Source: Floccularia luteovirens (lineage: Eukaryota; Basidiomycota; Agaricomycetes; Agaricales; Squamanitaceae). From it: a stretch of DNA of 64,000 nucleotides. The DNA lies in assembly GCA_009739215.1 (NCBI GenBank), contig VSJF01000013.1:124001-188000 (forward strand), given 5' to 3'. Below are positions 39,501 through 50,277 of this stretch, one piece after another (position 1 is the stretch's first letter; each line of letters begins with the position of its first letter). The position numbers and the translations under genes are program-made. The notes below the pieces were generated by a model that worked only from the letters and a program-made list of their open reading frames with translations, was not told where the DNA came from and did not search any database.

Positions 39501-40216
39501 GTTGGAACGGTGAATTATATGAGTCCAGAAGCTATTGAGCTCCCAGACGGTATGCGGAGACTTAAAGTAGGGCGGCCTTCAGATGTATGGTCCCTGGGTT
39601 GTATCCTGTACCAGATGGTATATGGTCACCCGCCATTCCAACACCTGAAGATGTATCAAAAGATGAAAGCAATCCCTGATGCGTCATATACGATAGAATT
39701 CCCTGAGTGGTCAACACCTTCCGTGCCTGCGCCTCGTACCTCCTCGGACTCCAGTAACGGATTTATCGCGGAACCCCCAACGAAACTTGATCATTTGAAG
39801 AGACGAGTGCGCAGGGATGTGATTCGGAGTATGAAGAGTTGCTTGGCGCGTAATCCGAAGGAACGGGCAACTATTCCTCAGTTAATGGAAGATGATTGGC
39901 TCTCGATGAAAGAACGTAAGTGGTGCTGTGACGACACTTTATTTGGATCCCATCTTACTTTTTTTTGTGCAGCTGAGCCACCTGCGATGAAAGAGATGTT
40001 GGCGCCTGATGAAACTGTAATCAATCCGTACTACATGCGTCAATTGTTAGAATACGGCATTAAGCTTGGAGAGGCACAAAATGGAGCTATGGATTCCGAA
40101 TCGCTATTGCGTGAGGCAGAGGTTAGCAGATAATAATCTCTTCATCTTGATCGAGACCATTCTAAATCCAAACCTTCCAGCGACTTGTCGCCGAACTCAA
40201 GTCAATCCAACCGTAG
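36563..40216 (+). CDS. MPS1: Mps1/TTK dual-specificity spindle-checkpoint kinase (two +1 shifts)
   Basis: Kinase that starts the spindle assembly checkpoint at kinetochores and acts in spindle-pole duplication. A long disordered Ser/Pro-rich N-terminal half (about 700 residues, with four tandem GR(V/I)SPP-type repeats near 38380-38460) precedes the kinase. Kinase motifs: [19 protein letters not shown] (Gly loop), [43 protein letters not shown] and [12 protein letters not shown]; these are the Mps1 signature. The last small exon encodes [11 protein letters not shown], stop at 40214-40216. Two frame changes fall in the disordered half: near 37395-37400 (TCCTCC) and near 38003 (GAAGAG), both +1. 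The kinase region is clean, with introns at 38818-38871 and about 39226, 39444, 39916 and 40123. The 538 bases upstream hold no other gene. Confidence 0.9.
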
Positions 40217-42040
40217 AACTTATCCAATTAAAGCAGCAGAAATCTGCCTTTTTGGATTAACCTGTTTTCTTTTCTTGTATCATGAAAATCGCATCTTTCA
40301 TCGCATCTTTTTTCCCCTTTCCATTATCATTTGTTCTACTACAAATCCCTTGGCATTATTTATATCGCGTTCTACATGATTTTTTCCTTATAAAGAACGA
40401 TTAGGCGCACTGATCTAATCGCAAAGAAGAAAAAGAACAAAGAAAATCGAACATATCTGCTTTGCATTGAAACACATACATCTACGGCTCCCCCCCTCCC
40501 AAACTCTCCATCCTCCGACCCCCTGCTTTGCCCGACGAATAGTCCGACCCCGATCCTCCGATCCATTTTTGACGTACTCTTATCTGTTATCTCAATTTTT
40601 TTTTGTTGCTGTCGATCCCCTCCAGAAAAAGAAACACATTTTTTCCCGAGGGACACTTTGTCTGATGCTGTCTAAAATTGATTTCCATGTAACCCCCCCT
40701 TCCTCTCTGTCTCTCTCCTGTACCATACATAAACACATAAAGACCCCCAATCCCGCTGTCCACAGGCTATTTACCAACGCATATGCATTTTTTCATGTAC
40801 CCTGTTCTTTTTTTCCTCTCTGTCTCTCTCTGTGTCTCTCGAGAATTGAAAAAGTAAAAGAGTATTAGAGATTTTTCAAAATTTTTACCTCTCTTTTTAT
40901 CCTATTATTCCAGATTTTTCGTTGTTAAAATTTTGGATTTCATATTTTATTTTTCCTTTGCACCCCTACTTTTTACCATCGAGCTGGTCAAGTCTTCTCT
41001 TTCTTACATATCTATATGGCTATCCTGGTTCTTTTTTTTTTCGCTGGTATTGAATACACGTGATAGTAGGCATTATATCATATATTTTTCATCCTCTTCC
41101 TCAACGTTTCCATACTCACATTCTCATCTATGAACTGCGTAAGTATACTCTAGTTTCAGAGGGTGTCGGTTCTGATGACATCAATCCACTCAAAGTAAAG
41201 TACTTACCCCACGATCAGTTCATTTTTCCACGGCATGATTAAAGTTATTGCTAATGCCACCAGTCTACCCAGGATACCTTCGAGTAGAGCTATAACTTGA
41301 ACAAGAATTATTTTTTTTGGTTTTCTCTTTGCTTCGAGCATACTTAGTTCAGGTAGTATTATCTAGATATCCTTATGATGAGCTAAAGATTTCAGCAACG
41401 AGACACTCTCCTTATACACGAGAATACCCTGATCCTCATGTGAATCAGAACTTCAATTATTATTCTTGGTGTACTTCCTCATGTCCTTCAAAGACACTAC
41501 CGCCTCGTCATGAGAAAAACTGCCAAGTGGAACTTTTAATCTTATCGCAGCAGCAAGCATGGTATTCCCAAGATATTCCGGCCTCTATAATACTCATGTG
41601 TGCACAAGAATTACATTCCATCTATTCCTTTTTTCCCTTCTGACCCATGAAACTTATTCGCTTCTGTTGCTATGTATACCACCAAAGAATTGCTTGCCAT
41701 GAACATTTGCAACAGCAATTTACCAGGAATCTCGAGCAGCACTTCTACAGATTGTTTGTAAGTTAGGAGGACGGCTCTATCGTTGACTTACATCTTTATT
41801 TTCTTCACCCTCTAAAAATCCGTTGCCTGTATATTTTATCACAGTCACATCGTCTTTATAAAAAATTCCCTACGGCTGTATTTACAGCATATTGAACAAA
41901 ATAAGCACTCTATATGGCCCTGCTCTAACACGGCAAAACCCGCTTACGGCAATTGAAGAAAAACAGTACTCGAGTAGAAAAGACAAACACAGAAGTAACA
42001 AAGTAGGTAGGGGCAGACCGTAGCGCTTTATGGATGATTG
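40217..42040. other. Intergenic, 1.8 kb, pyrimidine-rich
   Basis: Strong T/C bias on the plus strand to about 41100 (long T and CT runs), giving spurious Phe/Ser/Leu ORFs. Probably the MPS1 3' region followed by spacer. Nothing coding was recognised, including the 108-codon ORF at 41317. Confidence 0.5.
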
Positions 42041-42536
42041 AAGAGGCGCTTGGATTTCGGGAGAATGATGACAGTCGCATTCTGTATTGCTGAGGAGCGT
42101 GATGATTCTACAATGATGCCGACACGCCAGTTTGTTGGTTTTGTGAGCCTACATCATCCTCCAAACCCCAAAGATCGCCGGGGCAGGCTTGGAGTCGCGT
42201 TAATACCACAGTTCTGGGGTATGGGATATGGGAAGGAGATGGTACACTTCATAGTGGATCATGGATTCGAGATGCTTGGTCTTCATAGGATAGAGCTCAT
42301 AGTGTTTGAAGGGAATGGTCGTGCCATCCAGATGTATCAGGACCTGTAGGTTTTTCGCTGTACGTGGGATCTTGATGCGTGAGCTGCTGACTTTTTCCAC
42401 AATGGATTTTTAGAAGAGGGACGGAGACGAGAGGCTTGTCGGTCTGAGGGTAAGTGGAAAGATATAATCACGATGGCGATTCTGGAGGAAGGGTGGAGGG
42501 ATAGGAAGAAAGTGTCAAGTTTCTGAAAGAACAGAT
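42041..42536 (+). pseudogene. GNAT acetyltransferase relic, left inverted-repeat arm
   Basis: Only the C-terminal two thirds of a GNAT N-acetyltransferase remain: FCIAEERDDS, RQFVGFVSLHHPPNPKDRRGRLGVALIPQFWGMGYGKEM (acetyl-CoA loop) and HGFEMLGLHRIELIVFEGNGRAIQMYQDL. The usual MFTTDRLFLR start is missing. After the conserved intron position, exon 2 (GFLEEGRRREACRSEGKWKD, to the stop at 42534-42536) is open, but the acceptor reads CACAA instead of CACAG in the other arm, so splicing should fail. It lies 215 bases upstream of the F-box gene. Confidence 0.8.
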
Positions 42537-44902
42537 GCAAATACCAAGTTATAACTGGAATCCAACATCTTCCTTCCAGCCGTGACTCATTGAAAGCGGG
42601 GATAGCCTATCACTTCCTTATGGATTTATTGACGGACTAAAACATACGAGTATTTTGTCATCATCAGAGTGTCACTAATGAAGATTTCATAGATGCAGCG
42701 ATAGATATCTGCTCCCTTCAATATTACATTCACCCAAAACCTGGTACAACAATGGGCACCTCCGACACTATAACTCCAGAATCCGTTCCAACATTAACAC
42801 TAAATCCTAATACACAACCTCCTTCCGAGAACAACTCCGATTCGGATTCCTTCGCTGTCCCAGCTGAACAATTTTCAATTTTTAATGAGGTCTATGAAGT
42901 TTATCGCGAAGAATATCCACCATCCACAGATGCACAAGCTACTGAATGTGCCGAGAAAGTTATTCTTGGTGATTTCCCTCCTCGTTCTACTGCGTGTCTT
43001 ATTGAGAAGATGCCGCTGGAGCTTCTTTCTCATGTGTTTTGGCTTGGGATGACTATGGAAGAAGAAGAAGCGGGGGAGCAGGAGGAGGATGAGAAAGATG
43101 AAGATGAAGATGAAGAAGAAGAAGAGGATGAAGAAGAAGAGGATGGTGATGAGAAAGTAGATCAAGATGAGGAAGATAGTGGAAGAGGTCACGATAGCAA
43201 TGAAGATCAAGACGTACAAGACACAGGGAATGGCGGTACTAAAGCGAAAGGCGATAGTAATGCGGACCAAAATGCCGATAAGGATGATACCAACGACGAC
43301 AATGACGACGCAAAGTCCAATAGCACAGAAGAAAGCGGGTACTCCAACCCAAGCCCTCGCAAACCCAAGAAATATAGCCTTCCCTTTGAAATACTGGTCT
43401 CACACGTGTGTCGACTCTGGCGTGAAACCGCGCTCTCCAATGCTACATTGTGGACAAAAATATATTTCGCAGAACCTCCGCCTTTCGAAAAATCCGTCGC
43501 GTACATCGAACGTTCTCGTTCGCAGCCACTTGATGTTGGGATTTTTTGTCAGATTCCTGAGGGTCTTAGAGAAGATGACCATCCAGCGAACGCATTGCTG
43601 CCTCCAACTGCTGAACACTCTCCTAGGCATGATCAAGTTGTTGTGCCGAACCAGGACGTTGCGAAAGGTTGTAACTTCCTTTCACGAGTCGATCTTGCGC
43701 GCATGCTTGATATTGTGGTGCCACATATCGCAAGATGGGAAATGTTCTATGCAAAAGTTGATGCGTATAGCTATATGTATGCCGTACTACAGCGTCTTGC
43801 GGTTTGTGGACCGGCGCCGCGTCTCAAGTCCTTGAAACTCAATCACAACTTCTATGAACCTGAGGAAAACATTACATTCGAACCTCCACCCCTCGCTACA
43901 CCATTCACATTGTTTGGAAGCAAGAAAGGTGAAATCAACTGTCCACAGTTAGAATCTATATATTTATACGGTGTACACCTGGACTGGACAAACTGCGGAG
44001 GAATATTTCACAGGATCCACACTTTAGCACTCAACGGCCAGGCAGGGAGTGTACGACCTTCGTTTGACGTATTTCGCCAATTTATTGTGAGCTCTCCTGA
44101 ACTAACCTCACTAAAATTATCCCTTTCTGGCCCCGCACATGATCGCAGTTTAGGCACCATTGGAAGTGGGGAAATAACCGCAGGTGTTGATGAAGACGAT
44201 AGTAATTTCCGGTGGGACAACAAAATAATCAAGATCCCATCCCTATATGAACTCGATCTTAGCGAGCACGATCCAGATTACGCGGCATCCTTGATTAATC
44301 ACCTAGTTGTGCCCAACTTGCGCCGCCTGAGCCTCTACTACTATAATGATGCAGACTACACTTCCTTTGCATTCGCACTCGCACGTTCCAGTCCGAATTC
44401 TTACCACACAGGTTCTGCGCTCAGGAATCTAGAATATCTGTCACTCGTTTCATTACCTTGTAGTGATGATGCAGCGCATGCCGTACTCGGACAATTGATT
44501 AAACTGCGACGTCTGCGCTTGGACTGCATAGGACCAGAAAAGGGCTTGTTCTTCGAAAAGCTTATGCTTGTACGGAAAGACACCAACACCATTAGATATT
44601 GCCCTTCATTGAAATCCGTATCGACCATCGGATTACCTGGAGGTGATATATTGAGGCTCGTGAAGAGGCGCCGTTCTGTGGGTTGTGGCTTGAGGACTGT
44701 GCGCATGTGTTACTCTAATCGTACTGATTATTTGGAAGATGATGTTTATATGGAGATAAGTGAAAGTGTGGAGATATTTGATTATTTTTTTAACCCAAAT
44801 GTGATGGATGAAGGAAGTCTCTTTGCAACGAATATGTAGCTAACATTTGGGACTGCTCTTACTTTTTGAATTGTGAACTGTTGCTGTAACAACTGTGGAG
44901 TG
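42068..44902 (+). repeat. Inverted segmental duplication, left arm
   Basis: About 2.8 kb covering a GNAT relic, the intergenic promoter and the F-box gene. It matches 50278-53047 in reverse orientation, including non-coding sequence on both sides of the F-box gene. Spacer between the arms is about 5.4 kb. Confidence 0.9.
42752..44839 (+). CDS. F-box-like protein with long acidic insert
   Basis: Probable SCF substrate receptor, 695 residues, single exon. The F-box first helix is at residues 84-97 (IEKMPLELLSHVFW). The second half, SHVCRLWRETALSNATLWTKI, appears only at 217-237, after an insert of about 110 residues that is Asp/Glu-rich (102-146) and then Asn/Asp-rich. Agaricomycete F-box proteins normally join these parts directly or with a short loop. 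The rest has LRR-like strands (LKSLKLNHN, LYGVHLDW, LTSLKLSLSG, LYELDLSEHD, LRRLSLYYY, LRRLRLDC). Intact, unlike its inverted copy. A more distant paralogue lies at 58305-60011. Confidence 0.82.
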   Translation: MGTSDTITPESVPTLTLNPNTQPPSENNSDSDSFAVPAEQFSIFNEVYEVYREEYPPSTDAQATECAEKVILGDFPPRSTACLIEKMPLELLSHVFWLGMTMEEEEAGEQEEDEKDEDEDEEEEEDEEEEDGDEKVDQDEEDSGRGHDSNEDQDVQDTGNGGTKAKGDSNADQNADKDDTNDDNDDAKSNSTEESGYSNPSPRKPKKYSLPFEILVSHVCRLWRETALSNATLWTKIYFAEPPPFEKSVAYIERSRSQPLDVGIFCQIPEGLREDDHPANALLPPTAEHSPRHDQVVVPNQDVAKGCNFLSRVDLARMLDIVVPHIARWEMFYAKVDAYSYMYAVLQRLAVCGPAPRLKSLKLNHNFYEPEENITFEPPPLATPFTLFGSKKGEINCPQLESIYLYGVHLDWTNCGGIFHRIHTLALNGQAGSVRPSFDVFRQFIVSSPELTSLKLSLSGPAHDRSLGTIGSGEITAGVDEDDSNFRWDNKIIKIPSLYELDLSEHDPDYAASLINHLVVPNLRRLSLYYYNDADYTSFAFALARSSPNSYHTGSALRNLEYLSLVSLPCSDDAAHAVLGQLIKLRRLRLDCIGPEKGLFFEKLMLVRKDTNTIRYCPSLKSVSTIGLPGGDILRLVKRRRSVGCGLRTVRMCYSNRTDYLEDDVYMEISESVEIFDYFFNPNVMDEGSLFATNM

Positions 44903-45530
44903 TTTTTCGTAATTATGCTTATCTTTTTAAAATTGCAGTTTAATAAGTAAATTCCCGGCAATGTCCACATGTAACGAGAACCCATCTGTTTCTAATGATC
45001 AAATGCAACATCAATTTCGAGATGGATTACTGTGTTTATTGATGAGTAGGTCACTTATACCGTACTTTTTCGAAAAGATGAGTCTTCTGGAGATGGATGG
45101 TTGTTGAGCTGTTGAAATGGAGCGATGGATTATGATATTCATCTCTACAATCAGGGTGAGCATTCATCTCACCAACAAAGACTGTTTCTCCAATATGCTG
45201 TGTAATAATTACCGAAGTTTCGGGCTGATAAAGAACTCAGCAGGCACTTAATTACCAGCCGGCATCAGGTTCATTCCCTATAAGCTTCTAAACTTCCCAT
45301 CGCTTAGTGACACACATCAGTACTGTAATTGTTAGGCGACTGAATTGTAAAGTGACTCTCTGTAGATACGGCGCTAATTTTTGGGGCAGATAAATGGAGG
45401 CTACAAGGATGGTATTCAGCGAAGTTTGAGCATAAGTTACATCAATAGTGATAGGTATAGTATGTTGGAGTCGTTAGGTCTACAGGATAAACAAAGCAAG
45501 TCCAGGCAAGATGATTGATAGGGAGATAAG
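44840..45530. other. Intergenic, 0.7 kb
   Basis: Contains the end of the left duplication arm (to about 44902) and 3' regions of two convergent genes; nothing coding was seen. Confidence 0.5.
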
Positions 45531-46361
45531 TCATTGAAGTGTTGACGCCTTGAAATGAAGCCGTGAGATGCCAATGACAACTTCTGGTAGGTTGTCCTCA
45601 TCTTCATCATCAGAGTCGTCGTGCTCCACGGTTTCAATCTGCTTCGACTTGGAAGTTGGGGGAGGTGACGGCATTGCAATGAGGACGGCTACCTGAAGCA
45701 TTTCGGTGCGGGGGCGAGGAGGTTTTTCGGGTGGTGGTGGCGTAGAGTTGGACATCGAGGAGGTATCAATGAAACGGGACAAGAAATTACTGGCTACATT
45801 GGTGGATGCACTAGGAGGGGGAAGAGGGGAGTCCTCATTCGTGGCAAGAAGTGGAGAGGATTGATCCTTGATACGTCGCTTGACAAAGATGGTTTGAACA
45901 GAAAGAGGCTGTAAAAAGGTTAGGTAAGTGGGGAAGGGAGATGGAAGCTTACTTGCCATGATGCTTGTCCAGGAGCAGCCTCCTGGAGAGATCCAGGTGT
46001 CAAAGAACCTGGGTCGCGGGCCGAATCTCTTTTTTCGGGAGCCAGGGGTGGTTGGGGCTAGCATGATACCAGCAGACATAGCCTCGTCTATGCGTCGTTG
46101 GAAGCGCCTGCGCAGGATGTAAGAGCGTAGAACTATTGCACAAGAAACAAAGAGGAGGAGAAATAGGGTTGCAAGGAAGGTGACGCTGTGATAAAGATAT
46201 TAATAGCAGGAGAGAGAGGAAGGAAAGTGAGCAGACAGATAGAGATTGCTGGTCGATGGGTTACGAGAGCGGGATTGGTCGTTATCATCTTGATTCTGGG
46301 ATGGGATGGGGGACGAAGATGCAGAGGAGGAGGAGGGAGGGGATGAGGAGGTAGTGGACAT
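45531..46361 (-). CDS. Single-pass membrane protein, Pro/Ser-rich, unknown function
   Basis: Not recognised as a named family. Exon 1 starts at 46361 with a Ser/Pro-rich stretch of about 50 residues. After an intron the protein crosses the membrane once (VTFLATLFLLLFVSCAIVL), followed directly by basic residues (RSYILRRRFQRR), which predicts a cytosolic C-terminus. A conserved-looking block (GSRKKRFGPRPRFFDTWISPGG) follows, then a Pro-rich acidic tail (DDSDDEDEDNLPEVVIG). The second intron is best read as GC-AG (GCAAGT...TACAG, 48 bases) joining TSIM to PLSVQTIFV; unspliced it also stays open. It is divergent from the multi-pass protein at 46501, with only 139 bases between starts. Confidence 0.65.
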
Positions 46362-46500
46362 GGAAGAGAAGAGAGAATGTATTTGTGTGTGTTGTGGGAA
46401 TGAGATTGGATAAGAGCAGATAAATAAAATAAATAAATAAAAATACGATAAATAGCAGCTTCTTGAGCGTTTGAGCAACTTTAAATTCCCCCAATCGACC

Positions 46501-47900
46501 ATGAGCGTCCCAATTCAGATTCAACTTCCTCCGTCTCTCGACCTCCCTCCTCATCTATCAGCACACAAATACTTTCTCGTCTGTACTCTCACTGTCGCTG
46601 CTTGGGACACTCTCGTTCTCTCCCCACGTACCTACCGGCTCTTCAAGAGTCCAGGATGGCCAACTCTCAAAATTCTCTTTAACTTTTTACGTATCTTTAT
46701 GCCACTCGAATTCATCGTAGTCGGTCGGTTTTCTTAACTATTCTTTCCATTCCATTTTCCTAATCTCTCTCGCTTGGTCCTTCTAGCCGTCGCTTTCTTT
46801 GATACCAAATGGACATCTGCTGTATGAAAACATTCCCTCCCCTTTCTCTGTCTCTCCTAACTCTGTCCTTCACAGAATTGTCAAGCTTTTTATCTCTTTG
46901 AGCCTATCTGTACTGCTATTCTTCTCGCAGCTGCATCAGGTTCGTCTCCAAGCTATTTTCACCATTGTCTCCTAACGCTCCTAAAGCATCCCATGTTATT
47001 CGTATCCACGCTATATACGAGAAAAAACGCTCCGTCCTCTATGCAATGGGTGGCTTATTCGGTCTTCAGGTTATTGTGACCGCAATTTGCTGTGGTTTCT
47101 ATCGCTGTTCGTTTCTCTTATCTTCCCACGTTCCCAATTGATCATTAACTTCTCTCAAACAGCCGTCCCTCTGGATGTTGGTCAGGGTTGCATTGCAGGT
47201 CCTCGTCACACCTGGGTTGGTATTTACTGGTTATCAGCAACCATATTCTATGGTGCATCTGTACGTTCACCCTTTTTAACCATGATATCTCTTATTTTGC
47301 TCACAATCTGCATCACAGTTTGCACTTGCAGTCTGGCGCTCGCACACTTCGTTATCCACAAAGCCTCTCAGCACATGGAAACTCATGTTGCGCGATGGTC
47401 TCAACCTTTACGGAACTATTTTCATTGTTAACCTCGCCAATGTCCTTTTCTGGTTCATTATGCCTCCCACTGGTCCTAACGACCCTATCAAGACCATTGT
47501 GACTAGCATGGCCGCAGTCCTCACCGCTTCCATGACTATGCGCATTATTCTTGCTGTTCGTGGACCACTCACACGTGGTGGCACTTTTGCACCTTCCGCT
47601 GGCTCTTCTGCCGCATCACGTACTACCCACGTCATTTCGCGCTCTGGTGTTCCCACAAATATTAGCACTCAGAATGCAGGAAATACCTACACCCTCGACG
47701 ACATGCGCTCCAAGCCAGAGGGCGACTGGGGTGTCGTCGATCCGGATGGTAAATCCAGTGTTCATGATTCTGCCGTTGAGAGCAAGCCATCAGAGCTCGT
47801 CGTGGGCGGCATTCCAGGTGAAGAGCCCGGCGCAGTCGGTGTCAAAATCACTATCGATCGTGAAATTGGGTATGACAACACATACCGCCACCCCAAGTAA
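46501..47900 (+). CDS. Multi-pass membrane protein, DUF6533-like
   Basis: Fungal integral membrane protein of the type common in Agaricomycetes, role unknown. Six exons join in phase with GT-AG introns. The first exon has the AWDTLVLSPRTYRLF motif, like the WD.L..L..E.......K pattern of DUF6533 proteins, then about six hydrophobic helices: LVCTLTVAAWDTLVL, AFYLFEPICTAILLAAA, AMGGLFGLQVIVTAICC, WVGIYWLSATIFYGAS, LNLYGTIFIVNLANVLFWF and SMAAVLTASMTMRIIL. The C-terminal 110 residues are hydrophilic and Ser/Gly-rich, probably cytosolic. No catalytic motif is visible. It lies in the spacer of the inverted duplication and is itself single copy here. Confidence 0.78.
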
Positions 47901-49839
47901 AACATCATCAAGACATGTTGCTGTGCGCTACTAATTTTTGCCCTGCTACATTTGTCTTAATATCTTGCACGATCTACTTGGAGATATATCAAGTGGTTAT
48001 CCCCTTTTGAGCAAATATGCACGTTCATCCCCGTCATTCCGTTGTTTTGTTTCCGTGTACATTGTCTATCTCCATTTAACCAGCCGATGGAAGGGAAGAC
48101 TCTTGCACTTTGGTTGGTCTCTTACAAAAACATCTAATTCTGATACATCATTCTCGCTATGCAGTTTTACCGACACTTCCGGTTTCCCCCTCCCTTTGTC
48201 CCTTCGTGTTCTGTAGATTATATTTATATCTCAAGTGCGAGGCTCAAACATATTTTTTTGGCCTCTTGCAGTGCCGGGATTGTGGTCTTTTTCCTCTTTG
48301 TTATTTCATTTATTTACAATAACAAATTTGCTAGTCGAATGGAAAAAGGAAAATTAACCTAGATTTGGTTAACTATTTTGACATGAAACGAAGAGTTTGA
48401 TGAAACAGTTGAAGAGAAGCCGTGATCATGATGTATCACAACAATTTAGATGGATTTCCATCAACACTGGTTTCGAATTGATCCCATGATTTGCTAGTTT
48501 AAGATGCGGTTAGGACGGAACTTGAAGTATGAATATGAAGATGTATCAACTCCATCATGCATCATGTCACCTCTTGTTCATCGATATCAGTGCTAGAGGG
48601 TGTTAAGACAACTGTGGGTAAGCTCTTGTACGAACTGGGGGTTTGATGGGCGTCAAATCTTGAAGAAGCCTAGCCAATGATAATCAAACTGAGTAAACTA
48701 CTCAACAGCTCTCCTTATCATAATTCATGTGTCTATAAATCAATATCATTATACCATTTCAAAACAAAGACAATATCGGCTAAGGTTCCTTCTAAAATCT
48801 ACAGGGGCATATTACATCGATCGAGGCCTGGATCGCTGGGAGTGCTGTTTTTACAGTTTTTTGAAAAAAAAAACTGTCCCCCAATTTTTTTACGGGGTAG
48901 TTCACATGTGCTTTTCTCCAATTTTCACTGGTTGAGGAGCGAATTTCTCGGATGTTATTGTTGTTATGATGTTCACGGAACCTTTAATGCGTTATACTAC
49001 TTATCGTGGAACAAAAAAGCCTATAGAAAATCCCCACAAAGCACGTGTGCATACATATATATCAATTGTGCATTTCACAGCAACAGGTCATGATTTCAAT
49101 TCATATCACAGATGTTATGTTCCCTGCTCCCGTGCACTGTTCCCTTTTAATCTCGATCATTTACACATCTATGATATTATGAAATCAGTAGTTCACAATC
49201 AGCTAGAAAAACAGCTCCGCCGCGCACCCGCACACACACCACACTTCTTTGTTGATGCACTACTGTGCATACATATACCGAAATCAAAGAAAGATCCTGC
49301 AGGGAACTCCTGATGATAGTTCCTTGATCAACAGTAGGGCTAACCATACAGTTTTCAATGATTCATATTTACACACACAAGTTTAACTCCTGATCATGAA
49401 GCCTCGAGGCTTGAATAAGGGTGGTGTTTTCACATTTGGGTGCATAAGACGGAGACGAAATTTACCCCCAAGTTTACTCTGACAAGATTAATTAACAGTG
49501 AGGCACGCACACATATATATCCGAAATGCGGATCCATGGAAATAGAACGGTTATACACCCTTTTGATAATGAACAATTCCGATATCATATGCAATGGGTA
49601 GGAAACGTTTTAGGGGGGGGGAGAAAGGGGAGGCACAATTTTCAATATTGTGAATGGCTTATCATGGTGCGGAATAAGAATCGTAAGACCGTGTTTTTTG
49701 CCCTGCGGAGCTCGTTATGTACAAATGTTATCTAGGTTTTGAGTGATCTGATGGCAGTGATAATTTACGATGAAAAGAGAAGATGTCATGTTTAATAATT
49801 TGTTAATATACTGTAAGTACGGCGGTACGGAATCGTATG
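47901..49839. other. Intergenic, 1.9 kb
   Basis: T-rich near the left end, with several short ORFs (up to 138 codons at 48677) that show no domain or splice pattern. No repeats were recognised. Confidence 0.5.
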
Positions 49840-50018
49840 AAGACAACATGAGTGACTTGTCGAAGTATTCATATAATTCGTTGACGTATAATTCCCCGTG
49901 CGGAACGACAAACCCTTCATCGAGCAGATGAGACTGAGGATTGGTTGCAGAGTATGGCGAGGTTGGCTAAATCTGTTGGACAAAGTCCGCGTAGGAACAA
50001 GCGGTCTGTGGTGAACAT
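49840..50018 (-). pseudogene. GNAT N-terminal fragment
   Basis: Begins with the family start MFTTDRLFLRGL at 50018 and continues in a shifted frame as DEGFVVPHGELYVNELYEYFDKSLM before homology ends. The acetyl-CoA-binding half is absent. It lies downstream of the F-box copy in the same orientation. Confidence 0.75.
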
Positions 50019-50277
50019 CTTTTCCTCCCTTGGTTCGCTGGTTTGTGCTTATAGGTGAGCGATGTATGCGGGTCGATCAGAACTGGAACTGCAGTAGCGC
50101 TTAGAGTAAGTTACACGGCTTCCGAACGGAAAAATGACCATAGTTTGGATTAACCTGATTGTCTGGTATAATCGTCAACGTCGAATCATTTCGTTTGACG
50201 TTTGATGCAAAGAATCCTTGAACCATACCGAACTTCCAATGAGCTCAAGAGTGGCACATGTCTACCAACCACCGACG

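Noticed and set aside
40372..41643. Several ORFs of about 60-130 codons in the MPS1 downstream region
   Set aside because: They arise from strong pyrimidine bias and have no domain or consistent splice sites.
42875..43270. Hydrophobic 131-codon ORF antisense to the F-box gene, looking like a membrane protein
   Set aside because: The Phe/Ile/Leu run is simply the complement of the GAA/GAT acidic repeat.
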